A stretch of DNA of 64,000 nt, from contig JAEYRV010000043.1 in the NCBI GenBank assembly GCA_023435305.1, positions 31,922 to 95,921 of the forward strand. Reading direction: 5' to 3'. The notes under the pieces were generated by a model, which ran no database searches, was not told the DNA's origin, and saw only the letters and a list, made by a program, of their open reading frames with translations. Origin of the DNA: Bacillota bacterium. Its GTDB lineage: Bacteria > Bacillota > Clostridia > Acetivibrionales > DTU013. Below are positions 34,391 through 44,900 of this stretch, one piece after another (position 1 is the first letter of the stretch; every line of letters begins with the position of its first letter). Position numbers and translations under genes: made by a program.

Positions 34391-36031
34391 TTATCCGACC
34401 CGTTTCAATGCCTTCAATACTGAGTCGCTGAGAGACTGGGCCGCTTTTTGCCTGAAGGCGTCGTTGGAAAGGCGGTTCCGGTCTGTGGCATTTGTCAGAA
34501 ACGCTACCTCTGCAAGCGCTGCGGGCATATTGGTCTCTCTCAGTACAATGAGGTCCGGCCTTGTTCTAAGACCTCTGTCCGTTGTCTTCAGAGCTGACAG
34601 CATACCGTCCTGCACGATTTTCGCAAAATCCTTGCCGGTAAAACCGGATTTGGTTGTCGGACAGAAAAGAGTCATTGTCCCGTCAGTCTTTTTAGAAGCA
34701 GTCCCATTAATGTGGATGCTGAGGTACAGCTTGGCACAGAGCGCATTGGCTATATACACGCGTTCATAATTGTCCACATTAATGTCCTCAGACCTCAGCA
34801 TATACACATCTGCTCCCTTTTCCCTCAGCAGAGATTCCGTACGTTTGGCGATATCAAGATTAAGGTTCTTCTCTATCAGCTTTCCATAAGCTGTTCCTAT
34901 AGCGGTACCGCCATGGCCGGCGTCTATCACCACCACGTTTCGGTCGGAAGCCGGCTTGACTACAGTTATTGCAGTGTCTCCCGATTCACGGGTAAATACG
35001 ACATACGAATTCTCAGGATCACCGGTAAAAACAAGAGAAGTCGTTCCGTCAGCATTTTTCCTAACTTCAAAGGATTTGAGATATTCATCGCCGATATCCA
35101 GTATTCCTTCATTCAAATCTGCATTCTGAGATGGGAATGTTATCGTATAAATCTGGCCCGTCCTGTTCCTGGAGTAAGTGTAAAGCGGTACCAGATCCTT
35201 CGTTCCGGTGGTCAGTGACGACTTCTTTATGAGAAAATGGACTCTGTCATAATTATTGTAGTACCTGATGTTTTTGTAAAACGGCCATTCGAAGCTCAGC
35301 ACCAGACCTTCGTCAGTTTCGAAGGTTTTGTACTGGAACTGTGCGGTAAGGCCGATAGTGATAACGGCACCTGCTTTGTCGGTTTTATAGGTTACATAAC
35401 TTACCCTGTCGCCGGCTGTCTCAAGCACCCTGCCGGTTCCAAATATACCCGCGTCCGGGATCGTGATCACGAGTGTTTCGGGATCAGTATGCCGGGATAT
35501 ACTATAGTTTTCAAATCTGCCAAGATCTATCGTGACAGCTTCATCAGAGCCGCTGCCAGTCACTTTAATACTTCTGTCGTTCCCGAACTTAATTGCTCTG
35601 TCATTTTTTATTTCCTCAGCCGTTTTTGCTTTGAAGACATATATCATGAATCCTGTATCATTTTCCACCGCTGAATATTCATAACCCTCTTTTACATCAA
35701 CCACTACTCTGGCTGTATCCGAAGTAAACTGAGAGTATCTGACTGATTTTACGAACTCGCCTGATGCCTTGATCCTGCCTTGTCCGGCAGGCACCTCCAC
35801 ATTTTGTATATCGATGACTATCCTGTCCGGATCGCTCAATATTTCAGAACTGTAACCAGTATATCCCGTTGCTTTTATGTCTACCAATTCATAAATGCCG
35901 TCGGAACCGTATGTGATTTCCTCAAGGAGACCCTTTGATATCTGTTCCGCAGAATTTTCGGCATATAATATGCTCCCTGAAGCGGAAATTACGAAAAGTA
36001 TTAAGAGAAATGCTGCAACGAATCGTTTCAT
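34391..36031 (-). CDS. N-acetylmuramoyl-L-alanine amidase with AMIN domains
   Basis: Zinc-dependent peptidoglycan amidase cleaving the bond between MurNAc and L-alanine, exported by a signal peptide (about 1-25). AMIN-type beta domains (polar or septal targeting in relatives) occupy about 45-240, followed by a linker, and the Amidase_3 domain begins near residue 364. Zinc ligands and catalytic residues are visible: DAGHGG, the Glu of LIEKN, SIHING and the late Glu of ALAEVAFLTN. GGGG lies seven bases before the ATG. It precedes the GerMN gene on the same strand, about 150 bases away, and an envelope or spore-cortex role fits both. Confidence 0.9.
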   Translation of the reverse strand: MKRFVAAFLLILFVISASGSILYAENSAEQISKGLLEEITYGSDGIYELVDIKATGYTGYSSEILSDPDRIVIDIQNVEVPAGQGRIKASGEFVKSVRYSQFTSDTARVVVDVKEGYEYSAVENDTGFMIYVFKAKTAEEIKNDRAIKFGNDRSIKVTGSGSDEAVTIDLGRFENYSISRHTDPETLVITIPDAGIFGTGRVLETAGDRVSYVTYKTDKAGAVITIGLTAQFQYKTFETDEGLVLSFEWPFYKNIRYYNNYDRVHFLIKKSSLTTGTKDLVPLYTYSRNRTGQIYTITFPSQNADLNEGILDIGDEYLKSFEVRKNADGTTSLVFTGDPENSYVVFTRESGDTAITVVKPASDRNVVVIDAGHGGTAIGTAYGKLIEKNLNLDIAKRTESLLREKGADVYMLRSEDINVDNYERVYIANALCAKLYLSIHINGTASKKTDGTMTLFCPTTKSGFTGKDFAKIVQDGMLSALKTTDRGLRTRPDLIVLRETNMPAALAEVAFLTNATDRNRLSNDAFRQKAAQSLSDSVLKALKRVG

Positions 36032-36179
36032 GATGACACCCCGCCGATTTTATCCTGTGTTTAGATGCTTGATTTGCGTATAAGCCACTGATGATGCTTC
36101 CTATATTCAGAATAACACATTATTCGACGGCATCGGCGGATATGACATATCGTTAATACTAATTTAACCTGACTGTAAC

Positions 36180-36210
36180 AAAAAAACCCTGCACCCATAT
36201 AGATGCAAGG
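36180..36210 (-). terminator. Terminator of the ruvCAB run
   Basis: On the minus strand CCTTGCA pairs with TGCAGGG (36204-36210 with 36187-36193), followed by TTTTTTT. It starts ten bases after the ruvB stop. Confidence 0.85.
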
Positions 36211-36219
36211 CTTTGTATG

Positions 36220-37251
36220 CTATGGCATTTCTATTTCTTCCTGTTGGTACCAATCGGTCTTCGTTTTTAGTCCGAGGTGCTCATAAGCAAGCCGGGTGGT
36301 CATCCTTCCCCTGGGCGTCTTGTTAATAAAGCCGAGCTGGAGCAGATACGGCTCATATACATCCTCTATAGTGTCGGGTTCCTCACCTATACAGGCTGCA
36401 AGCGTATCCAGGCCCACCGGCCCCCCACCGAACTTTTCAATAATGCTTGTGAGCATGTTCCTGTCCGTACAGTCAAGACCAATAGCGTCGATCTCCAGGG
36501 CGTTGAGCGCCATCGCCGCTACATCCTTGTCGATTATGCCATCGGCTCTGACCTGGGCGAAGTCACGCACTCTCTTGAGGAGCCTGTTTGCTATTCTTGG
36601 AGTTCCGCGGGATCTTCTTGCGATCTCGCTGGCTCCTTTTTCATCAATAGCAATATTTAGTATTGCGGCAGAACGTTTTACTATCAGCGCCAGCTCTTCA
36701 TTTGTGTACATCTCGAGCCGGTTGATAACGCCAAACCTGTCACGAAGCGGTGAAGTCAGCAATCCTGCTCTGGTGGTAGCGCCTACCAAAGTGAATTTAG
36801 GCAGATCCAACCTGATGGATCGGGCGCTGGGTCCCTTTCCTATTATAATATCGAGCGCATAATCCTCCATGGCAGGGTACAGTATTTCCTCAACACTCCT
36901 GTTGAGGCGGTGTATTTCATCTATAAACAACACGTCGAAGCTGCCAAGGTTAGTCAATATCGCCGCCAGGTCTCCCGGTTTTTCAATGGCCGGACCGGAG
37001 GTTATACGAAGGCTCACTCCAAGCTCCGAGGCGATGATCCCAGCCAGTGTTGTCTTTCCGAGACCGGGCGGTCCGTAAAGCAACACGTGGTCCAGCGCTT
37101 CCTTCCTTCTCTTTGCTGCTTCAATAAATACGCTCAGATTTTCCTTAACTTTTTTCTGCCCGATATATTCATTGATCCTTCTCGGACGCAGACTCGTCTC
37201 ATCGATATCCTCGCCGACAGCATTTGTATCTATAAGTCTTTCTTCATCCAT
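36220..37251 (-). CDS. ruvB: Holliday junction helicase motor RuvB
   Basis: Hexameric AAA+ ATPase that drives branch migration with RuvA at Holliday junctions. The 343-residue product has LRPRRINEYIGQ at residues 21-32, Walker A GPPGLGKTTLA (about 60-70), the DEIHRLNR Walker B region, the GATTRAG sensor and a winged-helix C terminus with GGGPVGLDTLA and QLGFINKTPRGR. GGGGGA precedes the ATG. It follows ruvA by about 25 bases and a terminator follows it, giving the ordinary ruvC-ruvA-ruvB order. Complete and housekeeping. Confidence 0.98.
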   Translation of the reverse strand: MDEERLIDTNAVGEDIDETSLRPRRINEYIGQKKVKENLSVFIEAAKRRKEALDHVLLYGPPGLGKTTLAGIIASELGVSLRITSGPAIEKPGDLAAILTNLGSFDVLFIDEIHRLNRSVEEILYPAMEDYALDIIIGKGPSARSIRLDLPKFTLVGATTRAGLLTSPLRDRFGVINRLEMYTNEELALIVKRSAAILNIAIDEKGASEIARRSRGTPRIANRLLKRVRDFAQVRADGIIDKDVAAMALNALEIDAIGLDCTDRNMLTSIIEKFGGGPVGLDTLAACIGEEPDTIEDVYEPYLLQLGFINKTPRGRMTTRLAYEHLGLKTKTDWYQQEEIEMP

Positions 37252-37277
37252 GTGAATTCCCCCGCAATGCTCTGATC

Positions 37278-37883
37278 TTATCTGATAAGGCCTTTAAGCG
37301 CATTCCTGATGATGGACTCAAGGTCCAGTTCCTCCGAAAATGCGGATGCTACGGCCCTGCTTGCTTCAATATGTGAATAACCCAACACCATAAGGGCACT
37401 GACAGCTTCGGACAGCTTTGAACCCTCATTCGCTGCAGCTGGTATATCCATAGCTGCGCCTGTGTTCAGAGCCAGCTGTTCCTTCTTGATCTTGTCCTTG
37501 AGCTCGAGTATTATTCTCTGTGCCATTTTTGCACCGACGCCTGGCGCTCGTGTCAGTGTTTTTGTATCGTCTGTTATGACAGCCAGTCCAAACTTGGAGG
37601 GAGAAACCGATGACAGCAGAGACAGCGCTACCTTTGGTCCAACTCCCGAAACAGTCAGCAGCAGTTCGAAGGTGCTCAGCTCTTCATGAGTCGCAAAACC
37701 GAACAGGCTCATCACATCTTCGCGGACGTACAGATGGGTGAACACCTTGAAATCACGACCGGGCTGGCCAGCCGCCTCAAGAGTCGTCAGCGATGTTGAT
37801 ATCTTGTACCCGATGCCGCCCGCCTCCAGAATTATGTAATCGTTTCCTCTTGCTTCAAGCTTTCCTTTTATATATGCGTACAT
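37278..37883 (-). CDS. ruvA: Holliday junction DNA-binding protein RuvA
   Basis: Tetrameric protein that holds the junction and recruits RuvB. The 201-residue product shows the OB-fold start MYAYIKGKLEARG, the VREDVMSLFGFA loop near residue 57, two helix-hairpin-helix motifs (LLLTVSGVGPKVAL and TRAPGVGAKMAQRIILELKDK, about 71-127) and the C-terminal RuvB-binding domain (SEAVSALMVLGYSHIEAS). GGAGG lies six bases before the ATG. An 18-base near-copy of its start region sits just upstream (about 37895-37915). Confidence 0.97.
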   Translation of the reverse strand: MYAYIKGKLEARGNDYIILEAGGIGYKISTSLTTLEAAGQPGRDFKVFTHLYVREDVMSLFGFATHEELSTFELLLTVSGVGPKVALSLLSSVSPSKFGLAVITDDTKTLTRAPGVGAKMAQRIILELKDKIKKEQLALNTGAAMDIPAAANEGSKLSEAVSALMVLGYSHIEASRAVASAFSEELDLESIIRNALKGLIR

Positions 37884-37988
37884 TGAGTGCCTCCAGTAAT
37901 ATATGCGTACAATGAGTTTCTACCGAGTCTGATTAACGGCGCTTAAGAAAGGGCTGCTATTTGTTTTCCGCCCCCCCTGTTTCCCGGC

Positions 37989-38480
37989 CTACCTGAGTCC
38001 GATGGCCGAAAGCTTGCTGGAGTGGCAGTGACATACAGCGATGGCCAGCGCGTCGGCCACATCGTCGGGCTTTGGTATCTCAGGCAGATTCAGTATAGCC
38101 TTTACCATCTGCTGGACCTGCTTCTTTTCAGCCCTGCCGTAGCCAACCACCGACTGCTTAACCTGCAGCGGCGTGTATTCAAAGACCTCGATCCCGGCTC
38201 TGGCCGCTGCAGCCATGGCAACCCCCCTGCCGTGGGCGGCCATTATTGCCGTCTTGATATTGGTATTGAAAAACAGCTCCTCAATAGAAACGGCGTCAGG
38301 CTTGAATTTGTCAATTATCATGCTTATCTCCCGGTCCAGCTTCAAAAGCCTGTGAGCAAAGGGCTCCCCGGCCTTGGTCAGGACCGCGCCGTACTCTATG
38401 GGCGAAAATTTGTTCCCCTCAAATTTTACTATACCATAACCTGTGATTGCAAATCCAGGATCGATCCCCATGACGAGCAT
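37989..38480 (-). CDS. ruvC: Holliday junction resolvase RuvC
   Basis: Endonuclease that cuts Holliday junctions after RuvAB migration. The 163-residue product has the catalytic acids in the expected places: Asp7 (MGIDPG), Glu in SIEELFF (about 67), and the late PDDVADALA pair (about 138-146), with the KQSVVGYGRAEKKQV junction-binding segment between. AGGAG lies eight bases before the ATG. It is the first gene of the ruvCAB run, about 105 bases before ruvA, and is divergent from argG, with which it shares a 186-base spacer holding the argG promoter. Confidence 0.97.
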   Translation of the reverse strand: MLVMGIDPGFAITGYGIVKFEGNKFSPIEYGAVLTKAGEPFAHRLLKLDREISMIIDKFKPDAVSIEELFFNTNIKTAIMAAHGRGVAMAAAARAGIEVFEYTPLQVKQSVVGYGRAEKKQVQQMVKAILNLPEIPKPDDVADALAIAVCHCHSSKLSAIGLR

Positions 38481-38513
38481 ATGAAAAACTCCTGTGAATT
38501 TTTATTAATAATA

Positions 38514-38548
38514 TTGCATAATTATACATTGTGTTGTATAATCATTCT
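38514..38548 (+). promoter_or_regulatory. argG promoter overlapped by two ArgR-like boxes
   Basis: TTGCAT (38514-38519), a 17-base spacer and TATAAT (38537-38542). TGCATAATTATACA (38515-38528) covers the -35 and TGTATAATCATTCT (38535-38548) covers the -10. The two similar imperfect palindromes start 20 bases apart, the layout of paired ArgR sites. Confidence 0.65.
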
Positions 38549-38666
38549 AAATTATTTAAAATAGTGCTGTAAAAGCTGTATAAAGTGGTAAAATGATTAT
38601 GCGGCACAGAGTCATGCTGCATATATCATACAGTTATTATTCTAGCATAGATGTGGAGGAATTGAT

Positions 38667-39878
38667 ATGAGTCAGAAGGAAAAAGTAGTACTTGCATATT
38701 CGGGCGGATTGGATACATCCATCATCATCCCGTGGCTGAAGGAAAACTACGACTATGAAGTAATTGCAATGGCAGGCGACGTGGGACAGGGCGAAGAGCT
38801 GGAACCGCTGAATGAGAAAGCCATAAAGACCGGCGCAAGCAAAATATACATCGAAGACCTCAGAGAAGAATTCATCACCGACTTCATTTACCCGACAATA
38901 AAGGCAAATGCCGTATACGAGGGCAAGTACCTTCTGGGCACCTCCTTTGCGCGCCCGATCATAGCTAAGAGGCTGGTCGAGATAGCTCTGCAGGAAGGCG
39001 CTACAGCCATATGCCACGGCGCTACAGGCAAGGGCAATGACCAGGTCAGGTTCGAGCTTACCGTAAAGGCTCTGGCACCGCAGCTGAAGATCATAGCTCC
39101 CTGGAGGATCTGGGACATCAAGTCAAGAGAAGATGCTATAGATTATGCGACAGCAAGAAATATTCCCATACCGGTAACAAAGAAGGACAACTACAGCATG
39201 GACAGGAACCTGTGGCACCTGAGCCACGAGGGCTCCGATCTGGAAGATCCGTGGAACGAGCCTCAGTACGACAAAATGCTCAAGCTCATGGTTTCTCCTG
39301 AAAAGGCTCCCGACAAGCCTACATATGTCGAGATATACTTTGAAGAGGGTATTCCCAAGAAGGTCAATGGTAAGGAGTACTCACCCATCGAGATGATGGA
39401 TGTGCTCAACAAGCTCGGCGGCGAAAACGGAGTCGGCATAATCGACATGGTCGAAAACAGGCTGGTTGGCATGAAGTCAAGGGGCGTCTATGAGACACCC
39501 GGCGGAACCATACTTTACGCCGCTCACAGAGAACTCGAGCTGCTCTGCCTCGACAGAGACACACTGCATTACAAGGATATCGTAGCTCAGAGATTTGCTG
39601 AGCTGGTTTACTTCGGTCAGTGGTTCACCCCTCTGAGAGAGTCCCTGTCAGCATTTGTTGACAGCACTCAGAAGACGGTAACAGGCACTGTGCGCATGAA
39701 GCTGTACAAGGGCAACTGCATGCCGGCCGGCGCCCAGTCTCCGTATTCTCTTTACAGCGAAGAGCTCTCCACCTTCGGAAGAGACGCTGTCTACAACCAG
39801 AAGGACGCCGAAGGCTTCATCAACCTTTTCGGACTGCCGATCAAGGTCAGGGCTCTGATGATGAAGGACAAGAAATAA
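38667..39878 (+). CDS. argG: Argininosuccinate synthase
   Basis: Joins citrulline and aspartate with ATP to argininosuccinate, the penultimate step of arginine synthesis. The 403-residue product has the PP-loop AYSGGLDTSI (about 10-19), the HGATGKGNDQVRFE motif near residue 117, NLWHLSHEGSDLEDP near residue 175, and a C-terminal FGRDAVYNQKDAEGFI. GGAGG lies eight bases before the ATG. A terminator separates it from argH, so the two genes may be transcribed both together and separately. Its promoter carries two ArgR-like boxes, so arginine repression is likely. Codon use is cleaner and more biased than that of its neighbours, as expected for a well-expressed enzyme. Confidence 0.98.
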   Translation: MSQKEKVVLAYSGGLDTSIIIPWLKENYDYEVIAMAGDVGQGEELEPLNEKAIKTGASKIYIEDLREEFITDFIYPTIKANAVYEGKYLLGTSFARPIIAKRLVEIALQEGATAICHGATGKGNDQVRFELTVKALAPQLKIIAPWRIWDIKSREDAIDYATARNIPIPVTKKDNYSMDRNLWHLSHEGSDLEDPWNEPQYDKMLKLMVSPEKAPDKPTYVEIYFEEGIPKKVNGKEYSPIEMMDVLNKLGGENGVGIIDMVENRLVGMKSRGVYETPGGTILYAAHRELELLCLDRDTLHYKDIVAQRFAELVYFGQWFTPLRESLSAFVDSTQKTVTGTVRMKLYKGNCMPAGAQSPYSLYSEELSTFGRDAVYNQKDAEGFINLFGLPIKVRALMMKDKK

Positions 39879-39900
39879 GTATTGCAAATAAGCACGATCG

Positions 39901-39947
39901 AAGCGAGCCTTGTCAGAGCTTTCAGAGAATGACAAGCTCGCTTTTTT
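39901..39947 (+). terminator. Terminator between argG and argH
   Basis: AAGCGAG-C-CTTGTCA (39901-39915) pairs with TGACAAG-CTCGCTT (39930-39942) with one bulge, followed by a T-run. Confidence 0.85.
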
Positions 39948-40001
39948 GCAAAAGCTGTGCAATAATTGTAAATAAATACTACAAACAAGAGGTAAGCTGA
40001 T

Positions 40002-41378
40002 ATGAAGCTATGGGGAGGCAGATTTACTGCCGGTACGGATAAAATGGTGGATGACTTCCACTCTTCAATAAGATTCGACTCGAGAATGTACAGACAGGAT
40101 ATAAGAGGGAGCATGGCTCATGCCGAAATGCTCGGAAGATGCGGTATCATTCCGGAGGCTGATGCACAGCTCATATGCAAGACCCTCGAGGAGATCCTGA
40201 AGGATATAGAAAACGGGCTGGTCCATTTCGAAGTTGATGCAGAAGATATTCATATGAATATCGAGAAAATACTTATAGAGCGCATCGGCGATACAGGCAA
40301 ACGGCTCCACACCGGAAGGAGCCGCAATGACCAGGTTGCGCTGGACATCCGCATGTACCTGAAGGATGAGATCATCGAAGTTAAGCAAATGCTGTCTGAA
40401 TTACTGGAAACGATCCTGGCTATCTCCAGGAACAATCTGGAAACCATAATGCCCGGTTATACCCATTTGCAAAGAGCACAGCCGATAACACTGGCTCACC
40501 ATATGATGGCCTATTTCCAGATGTTCAGGCGTGACGTGGAAAGGCTCGGCGACTGCTTCGGGAGAATGGACATCATGCCGCTGGGCTCCGGAGCACTGGC
40601 CGGGACCACCTACCCGCTGGACAGGGAATTTGTTGCCGGCAAGCTTGGTTTTTCGGGTATAACGGAAAACAGCCTTGACGGTGTGAGCGACAGGGATTTT
40701 GCCATAGAGCTAGCCTCATGCCTCTCAATAGTAATGATGCACCTGAGCAGATTTTGCGAGGAGCTGATACTCTGGTCCTCCGGAGAATTTTCCTTCGTTG
40801 AGATGGACGATGCCTTCAGTACAGGCAGCAGCATCATGCCACAGAAGAAAAACCCCGATGTGGCGGAGTTGGTAAGAGGCAAAACAGGCCGCGTATACGG
40901 CTCATTGATAACACTGCTGACTGTGATGAAATCGCTTCCGCTGGCATACAACAAAGATTTGCAGGAAGATAAGGAAGCTGTCTTTGATGCCGTTGACACT
41001 GTGAAGGGCTGTCTGCCGGTATTTGTGAAGATGCTGTCCACGATGAAGATAAAGAAGGAAAACATGTACCGGGCGGCACAGGGCGGCTTCACCAACGCAA
41101 CAGATGTCGCCGACTATCTTGCCAAGAAGGGCATCCCCTTCCGCAGCGCTCATGAGATCATAGGAAAGATGGTATTGTACTGCATCAATAACAATAAGGC
41201 CATAGATCAGCTGACTATGGAAGAGTTCAAGGAGTTTTCTCCGAATATAGAAGCTGATGTCTATATCGAGATCAGTCTGGAGAAATGTGTCAGCGGACGC
41301 AGTCTCCCCGGAGGCCCTGCCGCTGAAAGCGTAAAGGCCGCAATTGCAAGCGGACGCAGGTTTTTATCTGAAATATAG
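40002..41378 (+). CDS. argH: Argininosuccinate lyase
   Basis: Splits argininosuccinate into arginine and fumarate, completing arginine synthesis. The 458-residue member of the aspartase/fumarase family starts MKLWGGRF, has the HTGRSRNDQVALD motif near residue 105, PGYTHLQRAQP near residue 151 with the catalytic histidine, and the mobile signature loop GSSIMPQKKNPD near residue 278. AGAGG lies about nine bases before the ATG. It follows argG by about 120 bases, with a terminator between. Complete. Confidence 0.98.
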   Translation: MKLWGGRFTAGTDKMVDDFHSSIRFDSRMYRQDIRGSMAHAEMLGRCGIIPEADAQLICKTLEEILKDIENGLVHFEVDAEDIHMNIEKILIERIGDTGKRLHTGRSRNDQVALDIRMYLKDEIIEVKQMLSELLETILAISRNNLETIMPGYTHLQRAQPITLAHHMMAYFQMFRRDVERLGDCFGRMDIMPLGSGALAGTTYPLDREFVAGKLGFSGITENSLDGVSDRDFAIELASCLSIVMMHLSRFCEELILWSSGEFSFVEMDDAFSTGSSIMPQKKNPDVAELVRGKTGRVYGSLITLLTVMKSLPLAYNKDLQEDKEAVFDAVDTVKGCLPVFVKMLSTMKIKKENMYRAAQGGFTNATDVADYLAKKGIPFRSAHEIIGKMVLYCINNNKAIDQLTMEEFKEFSPNIEADVYIEISLEKCVSGRSLPGGPAAESVKAAIASGRRFLSEI

Positions 41379-41390
41379 TAAGTGTGGCAT

Positions 41391-41461
41391 AACTAAGGCC
41401 GGCAGAGTATTCATGAATGCTTCACGAAGCAGTTCGAATGCCTGCCGGCCTTAGTTGTGTT
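41391..41461 (+). terminator. Terminator of argH
   Basis: AACTAAGGCCGGCAG (41391-41405) pairs perfectly with CTGCCGGCCTTAGTT (41442-41456), followed by GTGTTTTT. The large loop holds a second small stem. Confidence 0.85.
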
Positions 41462-41473
41462 TTTCGTTACAAT

Positions 41474-41496
41474 AAAAAAACCCGGGTTACCGGGCT
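41474..41496 (-). terminator. Terminator of the 41.5-kb unknown gene
   Basis: On the minus strand CCCGG pairs with CCGGG, followed by TTTTTTT. It lies about 15 bases past the stop codon. Confidence 0.75.
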
Positions 41497-41510
41497 CATG
41501 CATCTGGATA

Positions 41511-41870
41511 CTATTTCTGTTTGACCTTCTTATCGAGGGCCTTACCCAGACTGTACCACGAGTCCCGCAGCTTGAATCTCAGTTCTTCATCGACTGTGCG
41601 TTCAATAACATCATTAAGATTTCGTCTCATTTCGATGTAATCTACAAAAACGAATTCTTCCTTTTGAAGCAGTTCTTCCATGCCATTTATCCAGTTCGTT
41701 ATATGTTCCCTGCCTAAAAAGTCATTCTCAGGAAGCTTTTTCTTCAGGTGCGCAACAACCAGCTTAACGGCCTTGTGCTTTACATCATTATCAGTTTGAA
41801 CCTTCTTTACAGCTTTCTTTTCCTTGATAACTGTCGGTTTTTCAATTGTCTCTTTTTTCTGAACAGCCAT
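41511..41870 (-). CDS. Small basic protein of unknown function
   Basis: The 119-residue cytoplasmic protein has a Lys-rich N-terminal tail (about 1-30) and a helical domain with HLKKKLPENDFLGREHITNW and a C-terminal FKLRDSWYSLGKALDKK. The basic tail could bind nucleic acid; I recognise no family. It starts with ATG MAVQKKE and has a clear terminator after it, so it forms a single-gene unit downstream of sbcC on the same strand, separated by about 130 bases. Its function is open. Confidence 0.7.
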   Translation of the reverse strand: MAVQKKETIEKPTVIKEKKAVKKVQTDNDVKHKAVKLVVAHLKKKLPENDFLGREHITNWINGMEELLQKEEFVFVDYIEMRRNLNDVIERTVDEELRFKLRDSWYSLGKALDKKVKQK

Positions 41871-41999
41871 CCAATCACTCCCCTATTGCGTAATCAATTA
41901 TTACTTGCTTTTGCTTCCATGAATAATGACGATAAGCTAAGCTGACAATAACAATTATATAATAATATGGTTATAATTGCAAACTTTATACCTCTCATA

Positions 42000-44900
42000 T
42001 CAAGCCTTTTCAATCACAACTCTGCTTCCGTCGCCGGCGAAATTCGGCGGTGTTACAGTCAGACGACGGCCTATTCTTGCTTTCAGCTCAGGCACATGGC
42101 TTATTACTCCGATCACCCGCTGATTGCTGCTCAGCTTCTCAAGAGAATCCAGAACTGTATCGAGAAGCTCCTGGTCCAGCGTACCGAATCCCTCATCCAG
42201 AAAGAAGAACTCCAGCGGGCTCTGCCCCTTGAGCTGTATCTGCTCCGACAACGCCAGCGCCAGTGAAAGAGACGTCAGGAAGGTCTCTCCGCCTGACAGC
42301 GACGCCACCATCCTGTGAATTCCGCCGTTTGCATTGTCTCTTATGATAAAACCTGATTCGGCGTCAAGTTCAAGCGCATACCTGTGTCTTGTGATATCGT
42401 CCAGTGTTGCTGATGCATTTGCTGCAACATAACGGAGCCTTTCCTCAGCAATGTAGTCAATAAAGCTGTTGTCCTTACCGCGTTTTGCGTTCAGCAGTTT
42501 CTGTATCTGATCAAAAAGTCCGTACTTGTGGGTGACTTCATTATACTCCTTCTTGATCCCCAGCCATTTTTGATGCTTTACCTTTATGGTACTGTAATGA
42601 CTTTTAGCAACCTCACAGGCAGAAACACAGTTCTTCGACTGCTCCTGAAGCTCAGTATGGGAATGCTCTATCTGCTCCCATTCCACCTTGGTAATAGTCC
42701 GTGATCCAAGCTTTTTCTCCAGCAGTTGCTTTTGTGCCGATAAATTCAACAGTATCTGATCATACTGGTCTATCTCAGTTTTCAGCGTCTTCTGAGCCTC
42801 CGGCCTTAGAATACTGGTCTCTGCCTCCTCCAGACTGGAGAATCCGTTCTGAGTGAGGGAAGCTGTCAGCTTGGCATTCTCATTTTGCAGGTTTTCAGTA
42901 AAGATACTCTGCTGATTCGAAAGCAGCGATTTCTTCATATTGAGCTCATTATTGAGCCTCTCCAGCACTTCAAGCCTTTGTGTGTATTCCTTCTCCTCAG
43001 TGGCTATGCGTCTTAGTTTTTCATCTATGGAACGGATGCTCTCATCAATATCGACTCCACCTGTCAATTCTAGCAGCTTTGCTTCCCTTTCCTTCAATTG
43101 AGCTGCCAATCCATTGATATCAGTCTCCAGCTTTATTCGTTCCGCATTAAGCTTTGCGAGCTCTTCATTTGACCGATCGATCCTGATTCTGGTCTCATCG
43201 CCAAGCTTTCGTGTCTTTTCCAGCTCAGTCTCAGTTCGGTTAAGGCTGCGGTCATTCTCTGCCAGTCTGGTCAGCTCAACTGCAGCACTGGTCACCGAAT
43301 GGCGCATCAGAAATTCAGAGTGCTTCAGGCGAAGGCCTGCAAGCCTTTCTGCCAGCGCCTCCAATTCCTTGTCCAAAAGCGCTTCATTGTCCTGATTGAC
43401 CTTTAATTCTGATTTCACACCGTTTTCAGCGATCCTAAACGATGCGACCGCATTATTATGCCTGTCCGAACGCTCCTTGAGCTCATTCTGTGCTTTCTCC
43501 CAGTCCTCAATGGCCTGGAGCTTTTCATTGAATGAAACATCGGCCTTATCAATATCCTGCTGGAGCTTTTCCATATCCAGATCCTTCAGCTTTTCAGGTA
43601 GTTTCTGCCTTTCAGCTTTATACTCGCTCTCCTTCTGCTCCAGTTCCTTGTTCGTCTGCTCCAGCTGTTCTTGTCTGGACTTGATGCTCTCAGCAAAAAC
43701 AAGCACATTCCTTTCTGATTCCCTGAATTTATTTTCAGCATCAGCAAGCCGGCTGCGAGCGTTCTCCGTCTTTTTTTCAAGCACAGCAATTTCTTCGGCA
43801 CTGTCGTGAGATGCTGGCCTGGGATGATATGCAGAGCCACATACCGGACAAGGCTCTCCCTCTTTCAGCTTCTTTGACAGGGTATAGGCAGAATGCCCGT
43901 CTAGCTCCTGCAGACACTGCTCAAGCTCCATACGGCTTTTCTCATATGCGTCGCCAGCCACAGCCCTTGCATTCTCGAGTTCCTGGCACCTTTTCTCCAT
44001 ATCCTTGAGAACTGATTTGTGGCCTTCACTTTTTGAACTGCATTGCTGTATTTCCTTCCTTTTGTGCAGCATCATCTGATATGTATTCTGTGCCTGGCGT
44101 ATACGGTCGATCATTTTCAGTACGGATGTCCTGTCGCCGGGCTTTTCGCCCATGAGCTTCTGAAGGCTCGAAGTCAACTCTTCCTGAGTTTTCAGGCTTT
44201 CCGCGATCTCCTGCCCTATAGCGGCAAGCTTGTTTTCAAGCTCTCCTGTTTTATTGCTGATGGCCGCCTTCTTTGACTGGAGCTGCATCCGATTTTTATC
44301 CAATGCAGCGATCTCGCTTTCAAGAGCGGCTCCCCCCTGTATTTCATGTCTGTATTCGGGCTTGGTCTTAAGGATTTCAGCTTCTGCCGCAAGCTCGCTC
44401 AGCCTTTTTTTCAGCAAGTCATGCTCACCGGCAGCCCTTTTTGTTTCCTCGGCCCTGACATCGGCTGCTTTGGTGATTTCTGCCGCCGAATGCTTCAAAC
44501 CGCCCATCCTGGCCGATAACGATCCTATCTCATTTTTTATACCAAGGGCATCAGAAAGCCTGGTTCTGTGTTCGACCAGCTTTGGTTGATCTACAGCCGC
44601 TTCCTTCCTGACTCTTTCATACTCTGTCCTCGTCTCAGCCAGGCTCGCAATATTACCCGGCAATTCCGCCAACACATCCCGCAGTTGGGCATTCGTATCC
44701 TCCAGCTTTCTGCGGAGCTCAGCGGTTTGGTTTATCATGGCAGCCAGGCCGTCAGCCCTGACCGCTTTATCAAGTAGCTGTCTCTTAGCAGTGATTTCAT
44801 ACTCTTGTTCTATGTGTGTATCTACCTTCTTCACAATATACTCAAGATCGCTCACCAGACCCCAAATCTCCTTAGCCTGATTGAAGGCAGCCTCACTGGT

